From positions 1 to 40,358 of the forward strand of contig JAGWTM010000007.1 in assembly GCA_028868975.1 (NCBI GenBank): a DNA stretch of 40,358 nt. Reading direction: 5' to 3'. The DNA is from Actinomycetales bacterium. GTDB lineage: Bacteria; Actinomycetota; Actinomycetes; Actinomycetales; Microbacteriaceae. Below are positions 8,324 through 18,449 of this stretch, one piece after another. The notes under the pieces were generated by a model. That model worked only from the letters and a program-made list of their open reading frames with translations. It was not told the DNA's origin and did not search any database. Position 1 is the stretch's first letter. Each line of letters opens with the position of its first letter. Position numbers and translations under genes: made by a program.

Positions 8324-9211
8324 TTACTCCTTGCCCATGTCTCGGTGTTTCAGGTTAATTCGAAGTTCAGGGTCATTCTTTAGAAGTTCGGCCAAAGCGC
8401 CGGCCATCGCCACCGAGCGGTGTTTGCCACCTGTGCAACCAATGGCGATGGTCGCGTAACGCTTGTTCTCGGACTGATAGCCGGCAAGAACTGGCTTCAG
8501 TGCAGCAACGTAATTGGTCAGGAATTCTTGGGCTCGATTTTGTTCGGTCACGAATTCGGCTACTTTGCTATCTAGCCCGGTGTACGGACGCAAGTCTTCG
8601 TTCCAGAACGGGTTTGGCAGGAACCGCATGTCGGCAACCATGTCGGCATCGGATGGAAGCCCGTATTTGAAGCCGAAGCTCATTACGGTCACATTCAATT
8701 TGCCAGATTGTTCGAGTGAGAAACCTTCACTGATGCGTGTGCTCAGCTGGTGGATGTTCAGGTCGGATGTGTCAATCAACACATCAGCTTGATCGCGAAC
8801 CGAGAGCAGACGCGCGCGCTCCTCGGTGATGCCGTCGAGAATCGTTCCGTCACCCTGGAGCGGGTGTGGTCGACGAACCTGCTCGAAACGCTTCACCAGG
8901 GATGCGTCGCTGGCCTCCAAGAACAGCACGCGCAGATTTACGTTTCTGGTCCGGAGGTCGGCGACATGGTCGCTCAGGGCGCTGAAGAACTCGCCACCCC
9001 GCACGTCAATCACCACAGCTAGCCGAGGAAAAGGCGATTTGGTTAGCGTGAACAGATCCGCGATTGGATCCAGCATTTGCGGAGGTAAATTGTCGACCAC
9101 GTACCAGCCAAGGTCTTCGAGGGCGTTACCGACGGTGGATCGCCCCGCGCCGGACATGCCAGTCACGAGCAGCAATTCTGGCTTGCGGCCAACCTGCTCG
9201 GTGCTGTTCAT
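8324..9211 (-). CDS. rapZ: RapZ/YvcJ family nucleotide-binding protein
   Basis: P-loop protein of 295 residues. In E. coli RapZ is an RNA-binding adaptor that controls glmS expression through the sRNA GlmZ; in actinobacteria the target is not established. The N-terminal phosphate loop [10 protein letters not shown] (residues 17-26) has Arg24 where the canonical Walker A has Lys, a substitution I recall from other actinobacterial members. The C-terminal domain has the conserved [10 protein letters not shown] block near residue 265. A GGGGGAG ribosome-binding site ends two bases before the ATG, which is unusually close. The 96-base leader carries a striking nested inverted repeat, described separately. 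Downstream, its stop is five bases from whiA. Confidence 0.95.
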   Translation of the reverse strand: MNSTEQVGRKPELLLVTGMSGAGRSTVGNALEDLGWYVVDNLPPQMLDPIADLFTLTKSPFPRLAVVIDVRGGEFFSALSDHVADLRTRNVNLRVLFLEASDASLVKRFEQVRRPHPLQGDGTILDGITEERARLLSVRDQADVLIDTSDLNIHQLSTRISEGFSLEQSGKLNVTVMSFGFKYGLPSDADMVADMRFLPNPFWNEDLRPYTGLDSKVAEFVTEQNRAQEFLTNYVAALKPVLAGYQSENKRYATIAIGCTGGKHRSVAMAGALAELLKNDPELRINLKHRDMGKE

Positions 9212-9228
9212 GGCTCCCCCATGTTCGA

Positions 9229-9286
9229 CGGCGTGTCGCCCGAGAATTCGGGACTTTCGGACAGTCTAACCAATCGCGACACGCCG
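9229..9286 (-). promoter_or_regulatory. nested inverted repeat / structured leader upstream of rapZ
   Basis: Perfect 11-bp outer repeat: CGGCGTGTCGC at 9229-9239 against GCGACACGCCG at 9276-9286. Inside the 36-base interval are two further stems, GACT/AGTC at 9263-9266 with 9252-9255, and CCGA/TCGG at 9248-9251 with 9240-9243. As minus-strand RNA this would fold as a three-way junction ending 17 bases before the rapZ start. There is no U-run, so it does not look like an intrinsic terminator for uvrC. The function is unknown. Confidence 0.55.
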
Positions 9287-9307
9287 ATGTACCGCTTTTC
9301 TAAAAGG

Positions 9308-11185
9308 TTACGTAGATTGCACTTCTTGGGCGATTTGGTTTGCCAAAATGGGGCCGATACCGGCTACCGCGGCTATCTCGTCCGCGCTTGCAAGCTTTAG
9401 TCGTTTTATCGAACCGAAATGCCGTAAAAGTGCCGCGACGCGTTTTTCACCGAGACCCGGAATCTCAATCAAACGAGTCGAGATAGCAGCCTTGCGCTTG
9501 TTTCGTTGGTAGGTAATGGCGAATCGGTGAGCCTCATCGCGGATGCGCTGGATCAGAAAGAGCTCATCGGTGGCGCGGGGCAGGATGACCGGATACGGCT
9601 CGCCCGGCTTCCAGACCTCCTCGAGTCGCTTTGCGATACCGACAACGGCAAGGTCTGTGACTCCCGAGTCTTTGAGCGCTCGTGCGGCCGCGTTCACCTG
9701 CGGCTCTCCCCCATCGACAACGAGTAGGTTCGGCCGATAGGCGAACTTGGATACCTCTTTTTCAACCCCCGAGTCGGTTCCTGAAGGAAATGCGGGCTCC
9801 TTTAGGTATTTGAGGCGCCGCATCAGAACCTGGTAGATCGAATCCGTATCGTCGGTGGTTTGCTCAATTGAGAAACGCCGGTACTGGTCCTTTCTTGGAA
9901 GTCCATCTTCAAAGACCACCATGGATGCGACCACGTCCGTGCCCGCGAGATGGCTGACATCGAAACACTCGATGCGAAGTGGCGCGTCTTGTAATCCGAG
10001 AGCCTTTTGGAGTCCGGCAAGGGCATCCGCGCGTGCTGTGAAGTCAGCCGTCCTACGCGTTTTGTAGAGCATGAGTGCATGCTTCGCGTTTGTGAGCGCC
10101 GTTTCGGCAAGAGCCTTTTTGTCGCCTCGCTGTGCAACACGAACAGCGACCTTTGTGCCCTTCAGGGTCGAAAGCCATTCGGAAACAGCGGCGGAATCTG
10201 CCGGGACAATCGGGACAATGACCTCCTTCGGCAATTCGCTACCGTCGCGAACATCGCGATATGCATGCTCCAGCACATATTCGACTAATTCGGCCGGTTC
10301 CCGCTCGAGTTCCTTGTCGACAACCCAACCTCGCACACCTCGGATTCGGCCGCCCCGAACGATGAATTGACTGACCGCGGCGGCAAGGTCATCATCGGCG
10401 ATTCCGAACAGGTCAGCGTCGGTTTGATCGCTGAACACAACTGTGCTTTTTTCAAGTACGCGCTCCAGCGCGCCTATGTCATCGCGAAGTCGGGCTGCTA
10501 ACTCGTAATTTTGCTCCTCGCTAGCTTCGAGCATTCGCTTTTTGAGACCGGCAATGTGTTTGGTGTCTCCGCCAGCCATGAACTCCACAAAGCCTTTGGC
10601 GATGGCTCGATGATCATCGCTAGAGACCCTGCCGACACAGGGCGCCGAGCACTTTCCGATGTCGGCAAGCAAACATGGACGACCGCTCTGCTGAGCCCTC
10701 TGATACACACCCTGGCTGCAGGATCTAACCGGGTAGACCTTGAGAAGATGATCGAGCGTGTCGCGTACCGCCCAAGCTTGCGTATACGGGCCGAAGTACT
10801 TGACCCGGTCTAGCTCGCGATTTCGAGTAATGAAAGCTCGTGGGATCGCATCCCCCAGTGATACCGCAAGGTATGGGTAAGACTTGTCGTCTTTGAAACG
10901 CACATTAAAGGGTGGATCAAACTGCTTGATCCACATGAATTCGAGTTGCAGGGCTTCGTACTCGGTTTTGACGATGGTCCACTGAATATCAGCGGCCGAA
11001 GTCACCATGCGTCGAGTGCGTTCGTGGAGCGTATCTAGCGGTGCGAAGTAGCTCTGCAGTCGAGCGCGAAGATTTTTGGCTTTGCCAACGTAGAGCACTC
11101 TGCCACTCGCATCGAGCCAGCGATAAACCCCCGGGTTGGTGGGTATGTCACCCGTCTTCGGTCGAAACGGCAGGTCGTCAGCCAC
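9308..11185 (-). CDS. uvrC: UvrC, excinuclease ABC subunit C
   Basis: Makes the dual incisions on both sides of a lesion in nucleotide excision repair. The 625-residue protein has the N-terminal GIY-YIG nuclease ([25 protein letters not shown], about residues 18-42), which cuts 3' of the lesion. It is followed by a Cys-rich stretch ([16 protein letters not shown]) and a central UVR segment ([21 protein letters not shown]) that contacts UvrB. An RNase H-like domain with [13 protein letters not shown] and [11 protein letters not shown] makes the 5' cut, and tandem helix-hairpin-helix motifs lie at the C-terminus ([26 protein letters not shown]). The GTG start overlaps the uvrA stop as TAGTG. 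It is read together with uvrB and uvrA. Confidence 0.98.
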   Translation of the reverse strand: MADDLPFRPKTGDIPTNPGVYRWLDASGRVLYVGKAKNLRARLQSYFAPLDTLHERTRRMVTSAADIQWTIVKTEYEALQLEFMWIKQFDPPFNVRFKDDKSYPYLAVSLGDAIPRAFITRNRELDRVKYFGPYTQAWAVRDTLDHLLKVYPVRSCSQGVYQRAQQSGRPCLLADIGKCSAPCVGRVSSDDHRAIAKGFVEFMAGGDTKHIAGLKKRMLEASEEQNYELAARLRDDIGALERVLEKSTVVFSDQTDADLFGIADDDLAAAVSQFIVRGGRIRGVRGWVVDKELEREPAELVEYVLEHAYRDVRDGSELPKEVIVPIVPADSAAVSEWLSTLKGTKVAVRVAQRGDKKALAETALTNAKHALMLYKTRRTADFTARADALAGLQKALGLQDAPLRIECFDVSHLAGTDVVASMVVFEDGLPRKDQYRRFSIEQTTDDTDSIYQVLMRRLKYLKEPAFPSGTDSGVEKEVSKFAYRPNLLVVDGGEPQVNAAARALKDSGVTDLAVVGIAKRLEEVWKPGEPYPVILPRATDELFLIQRIRDEAHRFAITYQRNKRKAAISTRLIEIPGLGEKRVAALLRHFGSIKRLKLASADEIAAVAGIGPILANQIAQEVQST

Positions 11186-14052
11186 TAGCCGAGCATCTCC
11201 TTGAGGAAGGCACCGGTAAAGCTGGCCTTGTTCTTAGCAACCTGTTCGGGTGTGCCCTCGGCAATCACCAATCCGCCTCTTGAGCCGCCTTCTGGACCCA
11301 TGTCGATAATCCAGTCAGCACACTTGATGACATCGAGATTGTGTTCGATCACCAGGACCGTGTTGCCCTTATCGGTCAAGCCGTTCAAGACCTGAAGCAG
11401 CTTGCGAACATCCTCGAAGTGCAGCCCGGTGGTCGGTTCGTCGAGAACGTAAATGGTGCGACCGGTGCTGCGCTTTTGCAGTTCTGTCGCCAATTTGACT
11501 CGCTGCGCCTCACCACCCGACAGCGTGGTCGCACTCTGACCCAGTCGAACGTATCCAAGACCGACGTCTACCAGAGTGTTCAGGAATCGCGCGATGGCCG
11601 AGATTGGAGCAAAGAACTCAGCGGCTTCCGAGATAGGCATCTCGAGGACCTCAGAGATGTTTTTACCCTTGTACTTGATTTGCAGGGTCTCGCGGTTGTA
11701 CCTCGCGCCGTGGCATACCTCGCAAAGGACATACACGTCCGGCAAGAAGTTCATTTCGATCTTGAGTGTTCCATCGCCAGAGCAGGCTTCGCAGCGACCA
11801 CCCTTGACGTTGAATGAGAAACGGCCCTGCTGGTAACCCCGAGCCTTCGCCTCGGCGGTTTCGGCAAATAGCTTTCGGATGTGGTCAAAGACACCCGTGT
11901 AGGTGGCCGGATTCGAGCGCGGAGTGCGACCGATTGGAGCCTGGTCAACATGCACGACCTTATCCAACAGTTCTAGGCCTTCGATTCGAGTGTGACGACC
12001 TGCAACGCCCTTGGCGCCGTTGAGCGCATTGGCCAGCACCTGGTAGAGAACGTCATTAACCAGCGAAGACTTACCGGATCCGCTCACTCCGGTCACAGCG
12101 GTCAAAACACCGAGCGGGAACTCAACATCCACCTGCTTGAGGTTATTTTCTCGAGCACCGACGACCCTGAGTTTGCGATTCGGGTCAACGGGTCGACGCT
12201 TCTTCGGAGTCTCAATCTGTTCTCGGCCGCTCAGGAAAGCACCCGTAATCGAGTTTTTGTTACGCAACAGGTCCGCGTAGGTGCCACTGTGGACAACCTC
12301 ACCGCCATTGACACCGGCACCAGGACCGATGTCTACTACCCAGTCGGAAGCCTTGATGGTGTCTTCATCGTGCTCGACGACCAGGAGTGTGTTGCCGAGG
12401 TCGCGCAGCTTGATGAGGGTTTCAATGAGTCGTCGGTTGTCGCGCTGGTGCAGACCGATAGACGGCTCGTCAAGCACGTATAGAACGCCGGTCAAACCAC
12501 TTCCGATTTGGGTAGCGAGACGAATTCGTTGTGCCTCGCCGCCCGAAAGTGTGCCCGCCGCTCTTTCGAGACTTAGGTAGTCGAGGCCAACAGCCAGCAG
12601 GAAGTCGAGACGTGCCTTGATTTCCCGAAGCACCTGCGCCGCAATCTTGACATCGCGCTCGGCTAATTCGATGCCTTCAAAAAAGGCGAAAGATTCGCCC
12701 AAGCTCATCGCAACCACGTCGTGAATTGACTTGTCGGCTACCTTTACGGCTAGCACCTCTGCCTTAAGGCGGGACCCATCGCAGGATGGGCAAGGAATCT
12801 CTCGGAGATACGAAGCCCACTTCTCGCGACTCCAGTCGCTCTCGGTTTCGGTGTATTTGCGCTCCACATAGCGCAGAACCCCTTCGAACCCACTGGTGTA
12901 GCGAAGTTCGCGACCGTAGCGGTTTTTCCACTTGACCTTCACATCAAAGTTATTGCCGTGAAGGACGGCTTCCCGGATGTCCTCATCCAGTTCGGCCCAT
13001 GGTGTTTCAAGCGAAAAATCAAGCTCATCGGCTAGACCTTGCAGGTTGCGCAGGAAGAACGGATACAGCCCCTTGCCGGTTTGCGACCAGGGAAGAATCG
13101 CGCCATCCAAAATTGAAGCCTCGGCATCGCCGATGACTAGGTCGGCGTCCACCGACATTTTGGTTCCCAGACCCGTGCACTCGGGGCAGGCGCCAAACGG
13201 GGCGTTGAACGAAAAAGTTCGCGGTTCGATCTCAGTCAGCGTGAGCGGGTGCTCTTTGGGGCAGCTCATCTTTTCGCTGAACACCTGAGTGCGTTCGGCA
13301 GAACCTTCTGGCCGGTCCACGAAATCAATCAGAATGCGCCCACCCGCTAACTTCAAAGCCGTCTCAACCGAGTCAGTGAGTCGACCGATTATGTCGTCCT
13401 TCACCACGAGTCGGTCTACCACGACCGAGATGTCGTGCTTAAAAGTCTTCTTCAGCGGTTCCGCCTCGGCGAGCTGAATCGTTGTTCCATCAACGACCGC
13501 GCGCGCGAATCCTTGAGTAATCAGATCCCGGAATAGATCAGCAAATTCACCCTTCTTCTGGTCGACGATAGGGGCTAGTAGCTGAAAGCGAGTTCCGGTT
13601 TCGAAGCTGAGAATCTGGTCGACGATCTGCTGAGGCGTCTGCTTGACGATCTTTTCACCGCACTCTGGGCAGTGCGGGACGCCGATACGAGCCCACAGCA
13701 ATCGCAGGTAGTCGTGAATTTCAGTGATGGTTCCCACGGTGGAACGTGGGTTGCGGTTAGTCGATTTCTGGTCAATCGAAACGGCCGGGCTCAGCCCCTC
13801 GATGAAGTCGACATCTGGTCGATCGACTTGACCCAAAAACTGACGTGCGTAAGCACTCAGCGACTCAACGTAACGACGCTGTCCCTCCGCGAATATGGTG
13901 TCAAACGCCAGCGAGGACTTGCCCGAACCGCTTAGCCCTGTGAAACAGACCATAGCGTTGCGCGGGATCTCTACCGATAGGTTTTTGAGATTGTGAACGC
14001 GCGCGCCCTTGACGACGAGTTTGTCCTCTAATTGCTTCACTGATTTAGACAC
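11185..14052 (-). CDS. uvrA: UvrA, excinuclease ABC subunit A
   Basis: Damage-sensing ABC-type ATPase that loads UvrB at lesions. The protein has 955 residues from the chosen start. Two ATP-binding modules are complete: Walker [16 protein letters not shown] near residue 33 with signature [19 protein letters not shown], and [15 protein letters not shown] with signature [15 protein letters not shown] in the second half. Zinc-binding cysteines occur at CPECGEK and at [11 protein letters not shown]...[11 protein letters not shown] preferred GTG at 14052 over TTG at 14058 because AGGA on the minus strand then lies seven bases upstream; a further GTG at 14040 is possible but less well spaced. It lies 41 bases after uvrB and overlaps uvrC by one base. 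Confidence 0.97.
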   Translation of the reverse strand: MSKSVKQLEDKLVVKGARVHNLKNLSVEIPRNAMVCFTGLSGSGKSSLAFDTIFAEGQRRYVESLSAYARQFLGQVDRPDVDFIEGLSPAVSIDQKSTNRNPRSTVGTITEIHDYLRLLWARIGVPHCPECGEKIVKQTPQQIVDQILSFETGTRFQLLAPIVDQKKGEFADLFRDLITQGFARAVVDGTTIQLAEAEPLKKTFKHDISVVVDRLVVKDDIIGRLTDSVETALKLAGGRILIDFVDRPEGSAERTQVFSEKMSCPKEHPLTLTEIEPRTFSFNAPFGACPECTGLGTKMSVDADLVIGDAEASILDGAILPWSQTGKGLYPFFLRNLQGLADELDFSLETPWAELDEDIREAVLHGNNFDVKVKWKNRYGRELRYTSGFEGVLRYVERKYTETESDWSREKWASYLREIPCPSCDGSRLKAEVLAVKVADKSIHDVVAMSLGESFAFFEGIELAERDVKIAAQVLREIKARLDFLLAVGLDYLSLERAAGTLSGGEAQRIRLATQIGSGLTGVLYVLDEPSIGLHQRDNRRLIETLIKLRDLGNTLLVVEHDEDTIKASDWVVDIGPGAGVNGGEVVHSGTYADLLRNKNSITGAFLSGREQIETPKKRRPVDPNRKLRVVGARENNLKQVDVEFPLGVLTAVTGVSGSGKSSLVNDVLYQVLANALNGAKGVAGRHTRIEGLELLDKVVHVDQAPIGRTPRSNPATYTGVFDHIRKLFAETAEAKARGYQQGRFSFNVKGGRCEACSGDGTLKIEMNFLPDVYVLCEVCHGARYNRETLQIKYKGKNISEVLEMPISEAAEFFAPISAIARFLNTLVDVGLGYVRLGQSATTLSGGEAQRVKLATELQKRSTGRTIYVLDEPTTGLHFEDVRKLLQVLNGLTDKGNTVLVIEHNLDVIKCADWIIDMGPEGGSRGGLVIAEGTPEQVAKNKASFTGAFLKEMLG

Positions 14053-14093
14053 GCACAAATCCTAAGTTCGGTTCGGTTAGCTTTTGACCAGGC

Positions 14094-16151
14094 CTAGGCG
14101 TGGCGCTCGTAATCTCGCAAATCTCGCTTGAGTTCGCTTATTTCATCTCGCAAGCGAGCGGCAAGTTCAAACTGAAGTTCGGCAGCAGCCGCCTTCATCT
14201 GTTGGTCGAGTTCGACAATCACGTCAAGGATTTGCTGTCGACCCATTGCCTTAGTGTCGAGTTTCACGCGCGCGGTCTTGCCCCTTGAATCCTCGGCCTT
14301 TAGAGCATCAATCAGCTGAGCCGTGTCCTGTTCCTCACGCATGATGTCATCGGTTAGGTCGGCAATTTTCTTGCGAAGCGGCTTCGGGTCGATGCCGTTA
14401 GCTTTGTTGTACGCAACCTGCTTGGCTCGACGGCGGTCTGTCTCATCCAATGCTTGCCGCATGGCATCGGTTACGGTGTCCGCATACATGAGCACTTGGC
14501 CGTTGATGTTTCGAGCGGCGCGTCCGATGGTCTGAATCAGAGATGTGGTCGATCGCAGGAACCCTTGTTTGTCCGCATCGAGGATGGCCACGAGGGATAC
14601 CTCGGGAAGGTCCAGACCCTCGCGCAGGAGGTTGATTCCGACCAGGACGTCATAGACGCCCGATCGCAACTCGCGAAGCAATTCGACTCGGCGCAGCGTA
14701 TCGACGTCACTGTGCAAATAACGCACCCGCACACCGCTCTCAGTAAAGAAGGCAGTTAGCTCCTCTGCCATTTTCTTGGTGAGGGTGGTCACTAGGACGC
14801 GCTCATCGCGCTCAACGCGCAGGCGTATCTCCTCGAGCAGGTCATCAATCTGCCCCTTGGTTGGCTTGATCACGATTTCTGGGTCAACAAGACCGGTAGG
14901 TCGAATGATCTGCTCTACTACCCCGTCGCTAACTCCGAGCTCATACTTGCCCGGAGTGGCCGAGAGGTAGACCGTTTGGCCAACTCGCTCGAGAAATTCA
15001 TTCCACTTCAAAGGCCGATTATCCATGGCGCTTGGTAGTCGGAACCCGTGTTCGACAAGGGTCCGCTTGCGGCTTGAGTCACCCTCAAACATCGCTCCAA
15101 TTTGCGGCACGGTCACGTGCGACTCGTCAATGACGGTCAAGAAGTCGTCAGGGAAATAATCCAGCAGGCAGCTCGGCGCCGAACCTGGCGCGCGTCCTTC
15201 GATGATGCGCGAGTAGTTCTCGATGCCTGAACAAAACCCGATCTCGCGAATCATTTCTAGGTCAAAGGTGGTGCGCATCTTTATGCGCTGCGCTTCGAGC
15301 AGTTTTCCCTGGGCTTCGAATTCACGAACGCGCTCGTGCATTTCGTTTTCGATTTCCTCTAGAGCTCGACCCATCTGCTCGGCCGGCGCAACGTAGTAGC
15401 TCGCGGGGAAGATTGCCACGGCCACTTCCTGATTCTGAACCTCGCCCGTGAGTGGGCTGAGCGAGTAGATTGCCTCGATCTCATCCCCGAAAAATTCGAT
15501 GCGAGTCGCCAGTTCGTCGTAGACCGGAATGATCTCGATAGTGTCGCCCTTGACGCGAAAATTACCTCGCGAAAAGTCGTAGTCATTGCGTTTGTACTGA
15601 AGTTCTACAAATTTGCGGATCAGGTCATCGCGATCTACCCGGTCGCCTACCTGTAAGGAGATTGACTGGTCGAGGTATTGAGCGGGTGCACCAAGGCCGT
15701 AAATACAGCTAACTGTGCTAACTACAACGACATCACGACGAGACAGCAAGCTCATGGTTGCCTTGTAACGAAGTCGCTCGACCTCTTCGTTGATTGACGA
15801 ATCCTTCTCAATGAAGGTATCCGTTTGAGGCACGTACGCTTCTGGCTGGTAGTAGTCGTAGTAGCTGACGAAGTACTCAACCGCGTTGTTCGGCAGCAGT
15901 TGCTTGAATTCGGTGGCCAGCTGTGCTGCGAGAGTTTTGTTGTGGGCAAGCACTAGGGTTGGTCGTTGCACTGCTTCGATCAGCCAGGCCGTGGTTGCCG
16001 ATTTGCCGGTACCGGTCGCACCTAATAGGACCACATCCTTCTCACCAGCGTTGATTCGACCGGCCAGTTCAGCAATCGCCGTCGGTTGGTCACCCGAGGG
16101 TTGGTATTCGCTGATTACTTCAAAGCGGTTTACCGCTCGACGAGCTTCCAT
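14094..16151 (-). CDS. uvrB: UvrB, excinuclease ABC subunit B
   Basis: Helicase-like damage-verification subunit of nucleotide excision repair, 685 residues. Visible elements are Walker [18 protein letters not shown] (about residues 43-59) and the beta-hairpin region [20 protein letters not shown] that inserts between DNA strands. Helicase motif II appears as VIDESH, motif VI as [21 protein letters not shown]-terminal UVR domain ([23 protein letters not shown], about residues 645-667) pairs with UvrC. The ATG lies one base after the coaE stop with no clear ribosome-binding site of its own, so coupling to coaE is likely. The coaE-uvrB-uvrA-uvrC arrangement keeps the whole UvrABC set in one unit. 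Confidence 0.98.
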   Translation of the reverse strand: MEARRAVNRFEVISEYQPSGDQPTAIAELAGRINAGEKDVVLLGATGTGKSATTAWLIEAVQRPTLVLAHNKTLAAQLATEFKQLLPNNAVEYFVSYYDYYQPEAYVPQTDTFIEKDSSINEEVERLRYKATMSLLSRRDVVVVSTVSCIYGLGAPAQYLDQSISLQVGDRVDRDDLIRKFVELQYKRNDYDFSRGNFRVKGDTIEIIPVYDELATRIEFFGDEIEAIYSLSPLTGEVQNQEVAVAIFPASYYVAPAEQMGRALEEIENEMHERVREFEAQGKLLEAQRIKMRTTFDLEMIREIGFCSGIENYSRIIEGRAPGSAPSCLLDYFPDDFLTVIDESHVTVPQIGAMFEGDSSRKRTLVEHGFRLPSAMDNRPLKWNEFLERVGQTVYLSATPGKYELGVSDGVVEQIIRPTGLVDPEIVIKPTKGQIDDLLEEIRLRVERDERVLVTTLTKKMAEELTAFFTESGVRVRYLHSDVDTLRRVELLRELRSGVYDVLVGINLLREGLDLPEVSLVAILDADKQGFLRSTTSLIQTIGRAARNINGQVLMYADTVTDAMRQALDETDRRRAKQVAYNKANGIDPKPLRKKIADLTDDIMREEQDTAQLIDALKAEDSRGKTARVKLDTKAMGRQQILDVIVELDQQMKAAAAELQFELAARLRDEISELKRDLRDYERHA

Positions 16152-16152
16152 A

Positions 16153-16788
16153 TCAGATCACGTCTCCCTGACCGACCTTGGCTGCCGCTCGTTGCTCGAA
16201 TTCGTGAAAAAGCTGTTCCGCGTCTCTCAGCAAAAGACTCAGTTCCTGGTTCGAATTCAGGATGTGATCTGCGCGAATGGCCCGCTGAATCGGACTGGCC
16301 TGGCTGCGTATGCGAGCGCTGGCCTCTTCTTTGGTCATGCCACGATGCTTGATCATGCGATCAATCTGTTTCTCCTCAGGTGCTTCAACCGTGACAATCT
16401 CATCGAATGGAAGATCGCTGTCGGTCTCGGCAAGCAATGGGATGCTGTAGATGACTATCGCTGATTCTCCGTGCTCGGCCGAAATCTCCTTGAATCGACG
16501 ATCAGCAAGCTTCCTGACGATTGGATGAACAATTGACTCCAGCGTCTTTCGCTTGTGCTCATCACTGAAAACTATGCTGCCGAGAGCCTTGCGGTTTAGT
16601 TGGCCGAGATCGTCGAGCACCTCCGGACCGAATTCTGCAACCACAGCCGCTAGGCCCGGCGTTCCTTGCGCAACGGCTTCTCGCGCGAGCGCATCCGCAT
16701 CGACCTCAAAGGCTCCGAGTTTGCGCCAGAGCTCGGCAACGGTTGATTTGCCTGCCGCGATACCGCCGGTGAGCCCGATTAGAAACAT
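16153..16788 (-). CDS. coaE: dephospho-CoA kinase
   Basis: Phosphorylates the 3'-hydroxyl of dephospho-CoA with ATP, the last step of coenzyme A synthesis. The 211-residue protein has the P-loop [16 protein letters not shown] at residues 5-20, the [10 protein letters not shown] substrate segment near residue 31, and the lid region with [22 protein letters not shown]. Mycobacterial CoaE has an extra C-terminal GrpB-like domain; this one stops after the kinase core. It lies downstream of rpsA across a good terminator hairpin and one base upstream of uvrB, so it probably has its own promoter in the 67-base spacer; I could not identify one with confidence. Linkage of coaE to rpsA and uvrB is conserved in actinobacteria. 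Confidence 0.97.
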   Translation of the reverse strand: MFLIGLTGGIAAGKSTVAELWRKLGAFEVDADALAREAVAQGTPGLAAVVAEFGPEVLDDLGQLNRKALGSIVFSDEHKRKTLESIVHPIVRKLADRRFKEISAEHGESAIVIYSIPLLAETDSDLPFDEIVTVEAPEEKQIDRMIKHRGMTKEEASARIRSQASPIQRAIRADHILNSNQELSLLLRDAEQLFHEFEQRAAAKVGQGDVI

Positions 16789-16808
16789 TGCTTAAGCCTA
16801 AGTTAAAG

Positions 16809-16842
16809 CAAAGAGAGGCCGAGCGAACTCGACCTCTCTTTG
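16809..16842 (-). terminator. rho-independent terminator after rpsA
   Basis: Perfect 10-bp stem CAAAGAGAGG/CCTCTCTTTG, continued after one mismatch by CGAG/CTCG around a four-base CGAA loop. It lies 13 bases after the rpsA stop on the minus strand, and the descending arm ends in U-rich sequence (CTCTCTTTGCTTTAACTT), as expected for an intrinsic terminator. Confidence 0.8.
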
Positions 16843-16855
16843 TATGCCTTTGAGA

Positions 16856-18307
16856 CTATTCAGCGCTCTTTAGCTTGTCGCGAAGAGCGGCGAGTGACTC
16901 GTCACCGGCAAGGGTGCCGGTCTCGGTCGACTCGCTCGAGTAGCTAGCCGAAGCGGCTGCTGACTCACCGGCGTCCGGAAGGTTTGCTGCTGCCTCGTTG
17001 GCGGCTGCAACCTGCTTCTTGTGAGCTTCCCAACGTGCGTGAGCCTCGGCGTACTCCTTCTCCCACTTGGCGCGTGCTTCTTCGAAGCCAGCCTTCCACT
17101 CGTTGGTGGTTGGGTCGAAGCCTTCTGGGTACTTGTACTGACCGTTTTCGTCGTAGTCAGCAGCCATACCGTAAAGGGCTGGGTTGAAGTCAGTGCCCTC
17201 TGGGTCGACCTCTTCGTTCGCCTGCTTGAGCGACAGCGAGATGCGACGACGCTCGAGATCGATGTCGATTACCTTGACGAAGACGTCCTGGTTGACCGAG
17301 ACGACCTGCTCTGCAAGTTCGATGTGCTTCGACGACAGCTCGCTGATGTGAACAAGTCCCTCGATGCCGTCTGCAACGCGGACGAATGCACCGAATGGAA
17401 CCAGCTTGGTGACCTTACCAGGTGCGTACTGACCGATTGCGTGAGTGCGAGCGAATACCTGCCATGGGTCTTCCTGGGTTGCCTTGAGCGATAGCGAAAC
17501 ACGCTCGCGCTCCTGGTCAACCTCGAGAACCTCAACGGTGACTTCCTGGCCGATTTCAACAACTTCGCTGGCGTGCTCGATGTGCTTCCAGCTGAGTTCT
17601 GAAACGTGAACAAGACCGTCGACGCCGCCGAGATCGATGAAGGCACCGAAGTTGACGATTGATGAAACAACACCGGTGCGGATCTGGCCCTTGGCGAGGT
17701 CTGCAAGGAAGGTGCTGCGGTTGGCCGACTGCGACTCCTCGAGCAAAGCGCGACGTGAAAGCACAACGTTGTTGCGGTTCTTGTCGAGCTCGAGGATCTT
17801 GGCCTCAACCTTCTGACCGAGGTATGGGCCGAGGTCGCGAACGCGACGTAGCTCGATTAGCGAAGCTGGCAAGAAGCCACGGAGACCAATGTCAACAATG
17901 AGACCACCCTTGACAACTTCGATGACGGTACCGGTGACAGTGCCATCGGCTTCCTTGATCTTCTCGACATCGCCCCAGGCGCGCTCGTACTGCGCGCGCT
18001 TCTTTGAAAGGATTAGACGGCCTTCCTTGTCTTCCTTCTGGAGGACAAGAGCTTCGACCGAGTCGCCAACTGCAACGATCTCTGAAGGATCTGCATCGTG
18101 ACGGATTGAAAGCTCGCGCGAAGGGATTACACCCTCGGTCTTGTAGCCGACGTCCAGGAGGACTTCGTCGCGGTCGATCTTTACGACGGTGCCTGAAATG
18201 AGGTCTCCGTCATTGAAGAACTTCAGGGTCGCTTCTACTGCGGCGAGGAAGTCCTCAGCAGTGCCAATGTCGTTGACGGCAATCTGCTTCTTAGGGGTGG
18301 TGGTCAT
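16856..18307 (-). CDS. rpsA: 30S ribosomal protein S1
   Basis: mRNA-binding protein of the small ribosomal subunit, 483 residues, with four S1 (OB-fold) domains, the usual number in actinobacteria. The repeats begin roughly at residues 35 (GDLISGTVVKIDRDEVLLDVGYKTEGVIP), 120 (ADGTVTGTVIEVVKGGLIVDIGLRGFLPAS), 208 (GQIRTGVVSSIVNFGAFIDLGGVDGLVHVSELSW) and 293 (GQYAPGKVTKLVPFGAFVRVADGIEGLVHISELS). The C-terminal tail is Ala/Ser/Glu-rich. It is preceded by a credible promoter and a small hairpin in a 142-base spacer and followed by a strong terminator, so it is likely a separate, highly expressed unit. Start is ATG with AAAGAG about eleven bases upstream. Confidence 0.98.
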   Translation of the reverse strand: MTTTPKKQIAVNDIGTAEDFLAAVEATLKFFNDGDLISGTVVKIDRDEVLLDVGYKTEGVIPSRELSIRHDADPSEIVAVGDSVEALVLQKEDKEGRLILSKKRAQYERAWGDVEKIKEADGTVTGTVIEVVKGGLIVDIGLRGFLPASLIELRRVRDLGPYLGQKVEAKILELDKNRNNVVLSRRALLEESQSANRSTFLADLAKGQIRTGVVSSIVNFGAFIDLGGVDGLVHVSELSWKHIEHASEVVEIGQEVTVEVLEVDQERERVSLSLKATQEDPWQVFARTHAIGQYAPGKVTKLVPFGAFVRVADGIEGLVHISELSSKHIELAEQVVSVNQDVFVKVIDIDLERRRISLSLKQANEEVDPEGTDFNPALYGMAADYDENGQYKYPEGFDPTTNEWKAGFEEARAKWEKEYAEAHARWEAHKKQVAAANEAAANLPDAGESAAASASYSSESTETGTLAGDESLAALRDKLKSAE

Positions 18308-18343
18308 ATTTAGATTTACTCTTTACGGACAATAATCGGGTCG

Positions 18344-18359
18344 CATCGGGGCTCCGATG
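18344..18359 (-). other. 6-bp hairpin in the rpsA 5' leader
   Basis: CATCGG/CCGATG with a four-base loop (16 bases in all) lies just downstream of the predicted rpsA transcription start and 36 bases before the start codon on the minus strand. It could be an autoregulatory or stability element; S1 autocontrol is known in other bacteria, but the link here is inference. Confidence 0.4.
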
Positions 18360-18367
18360 AAACGGTG

Positions 18368-18396
18368 GTTATGGATTTGCCGAGCGAGACGCTCAA
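18368..18396 (-). promoter_or_regulatory. candidate promoter of rpsA
   Basis: On the minus strand, TTGAGC (18391-18396) and CATAAC (18368-18373) are separated by 17 bases, a good fit to a housekeeping sigma promoter. The predicted leader is about 55 bases. A 5-bp inverted repeat, GAGCG/CGCTC at 18382-18394, overlaps the spacer and the -35 box and could be an operator. Confidence 0.45.
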
Positions 18397-18449
18397 CCAC
18401 TCAAGCCTAGTGCAGTGGCGGCTTCAGTTCAATGGTGAATCGCCCTGTT

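Noticed and set aside
9212-9230. Possible LexA/SOS half-site TCGAAC upstream of rapZ
   Set aside because: Only one half-site is present; the expected GTTCGA at the right spacing is missing, and the region is better described by the nested inverted repeat.
14053-14093. Repeat CGAACCGAAC in the uvrB-uvrA spacer as an SOS operator
   Set aside because: It is a short tandem repeat, not the palindromic actinobacterial SOS box.
18374-18449. Terminator for the HPr-like gene
   Set aside because: Only weak 5-bp stems (for example CCACT/AGTGG) without a U-run are found, so no terminator is claimed.
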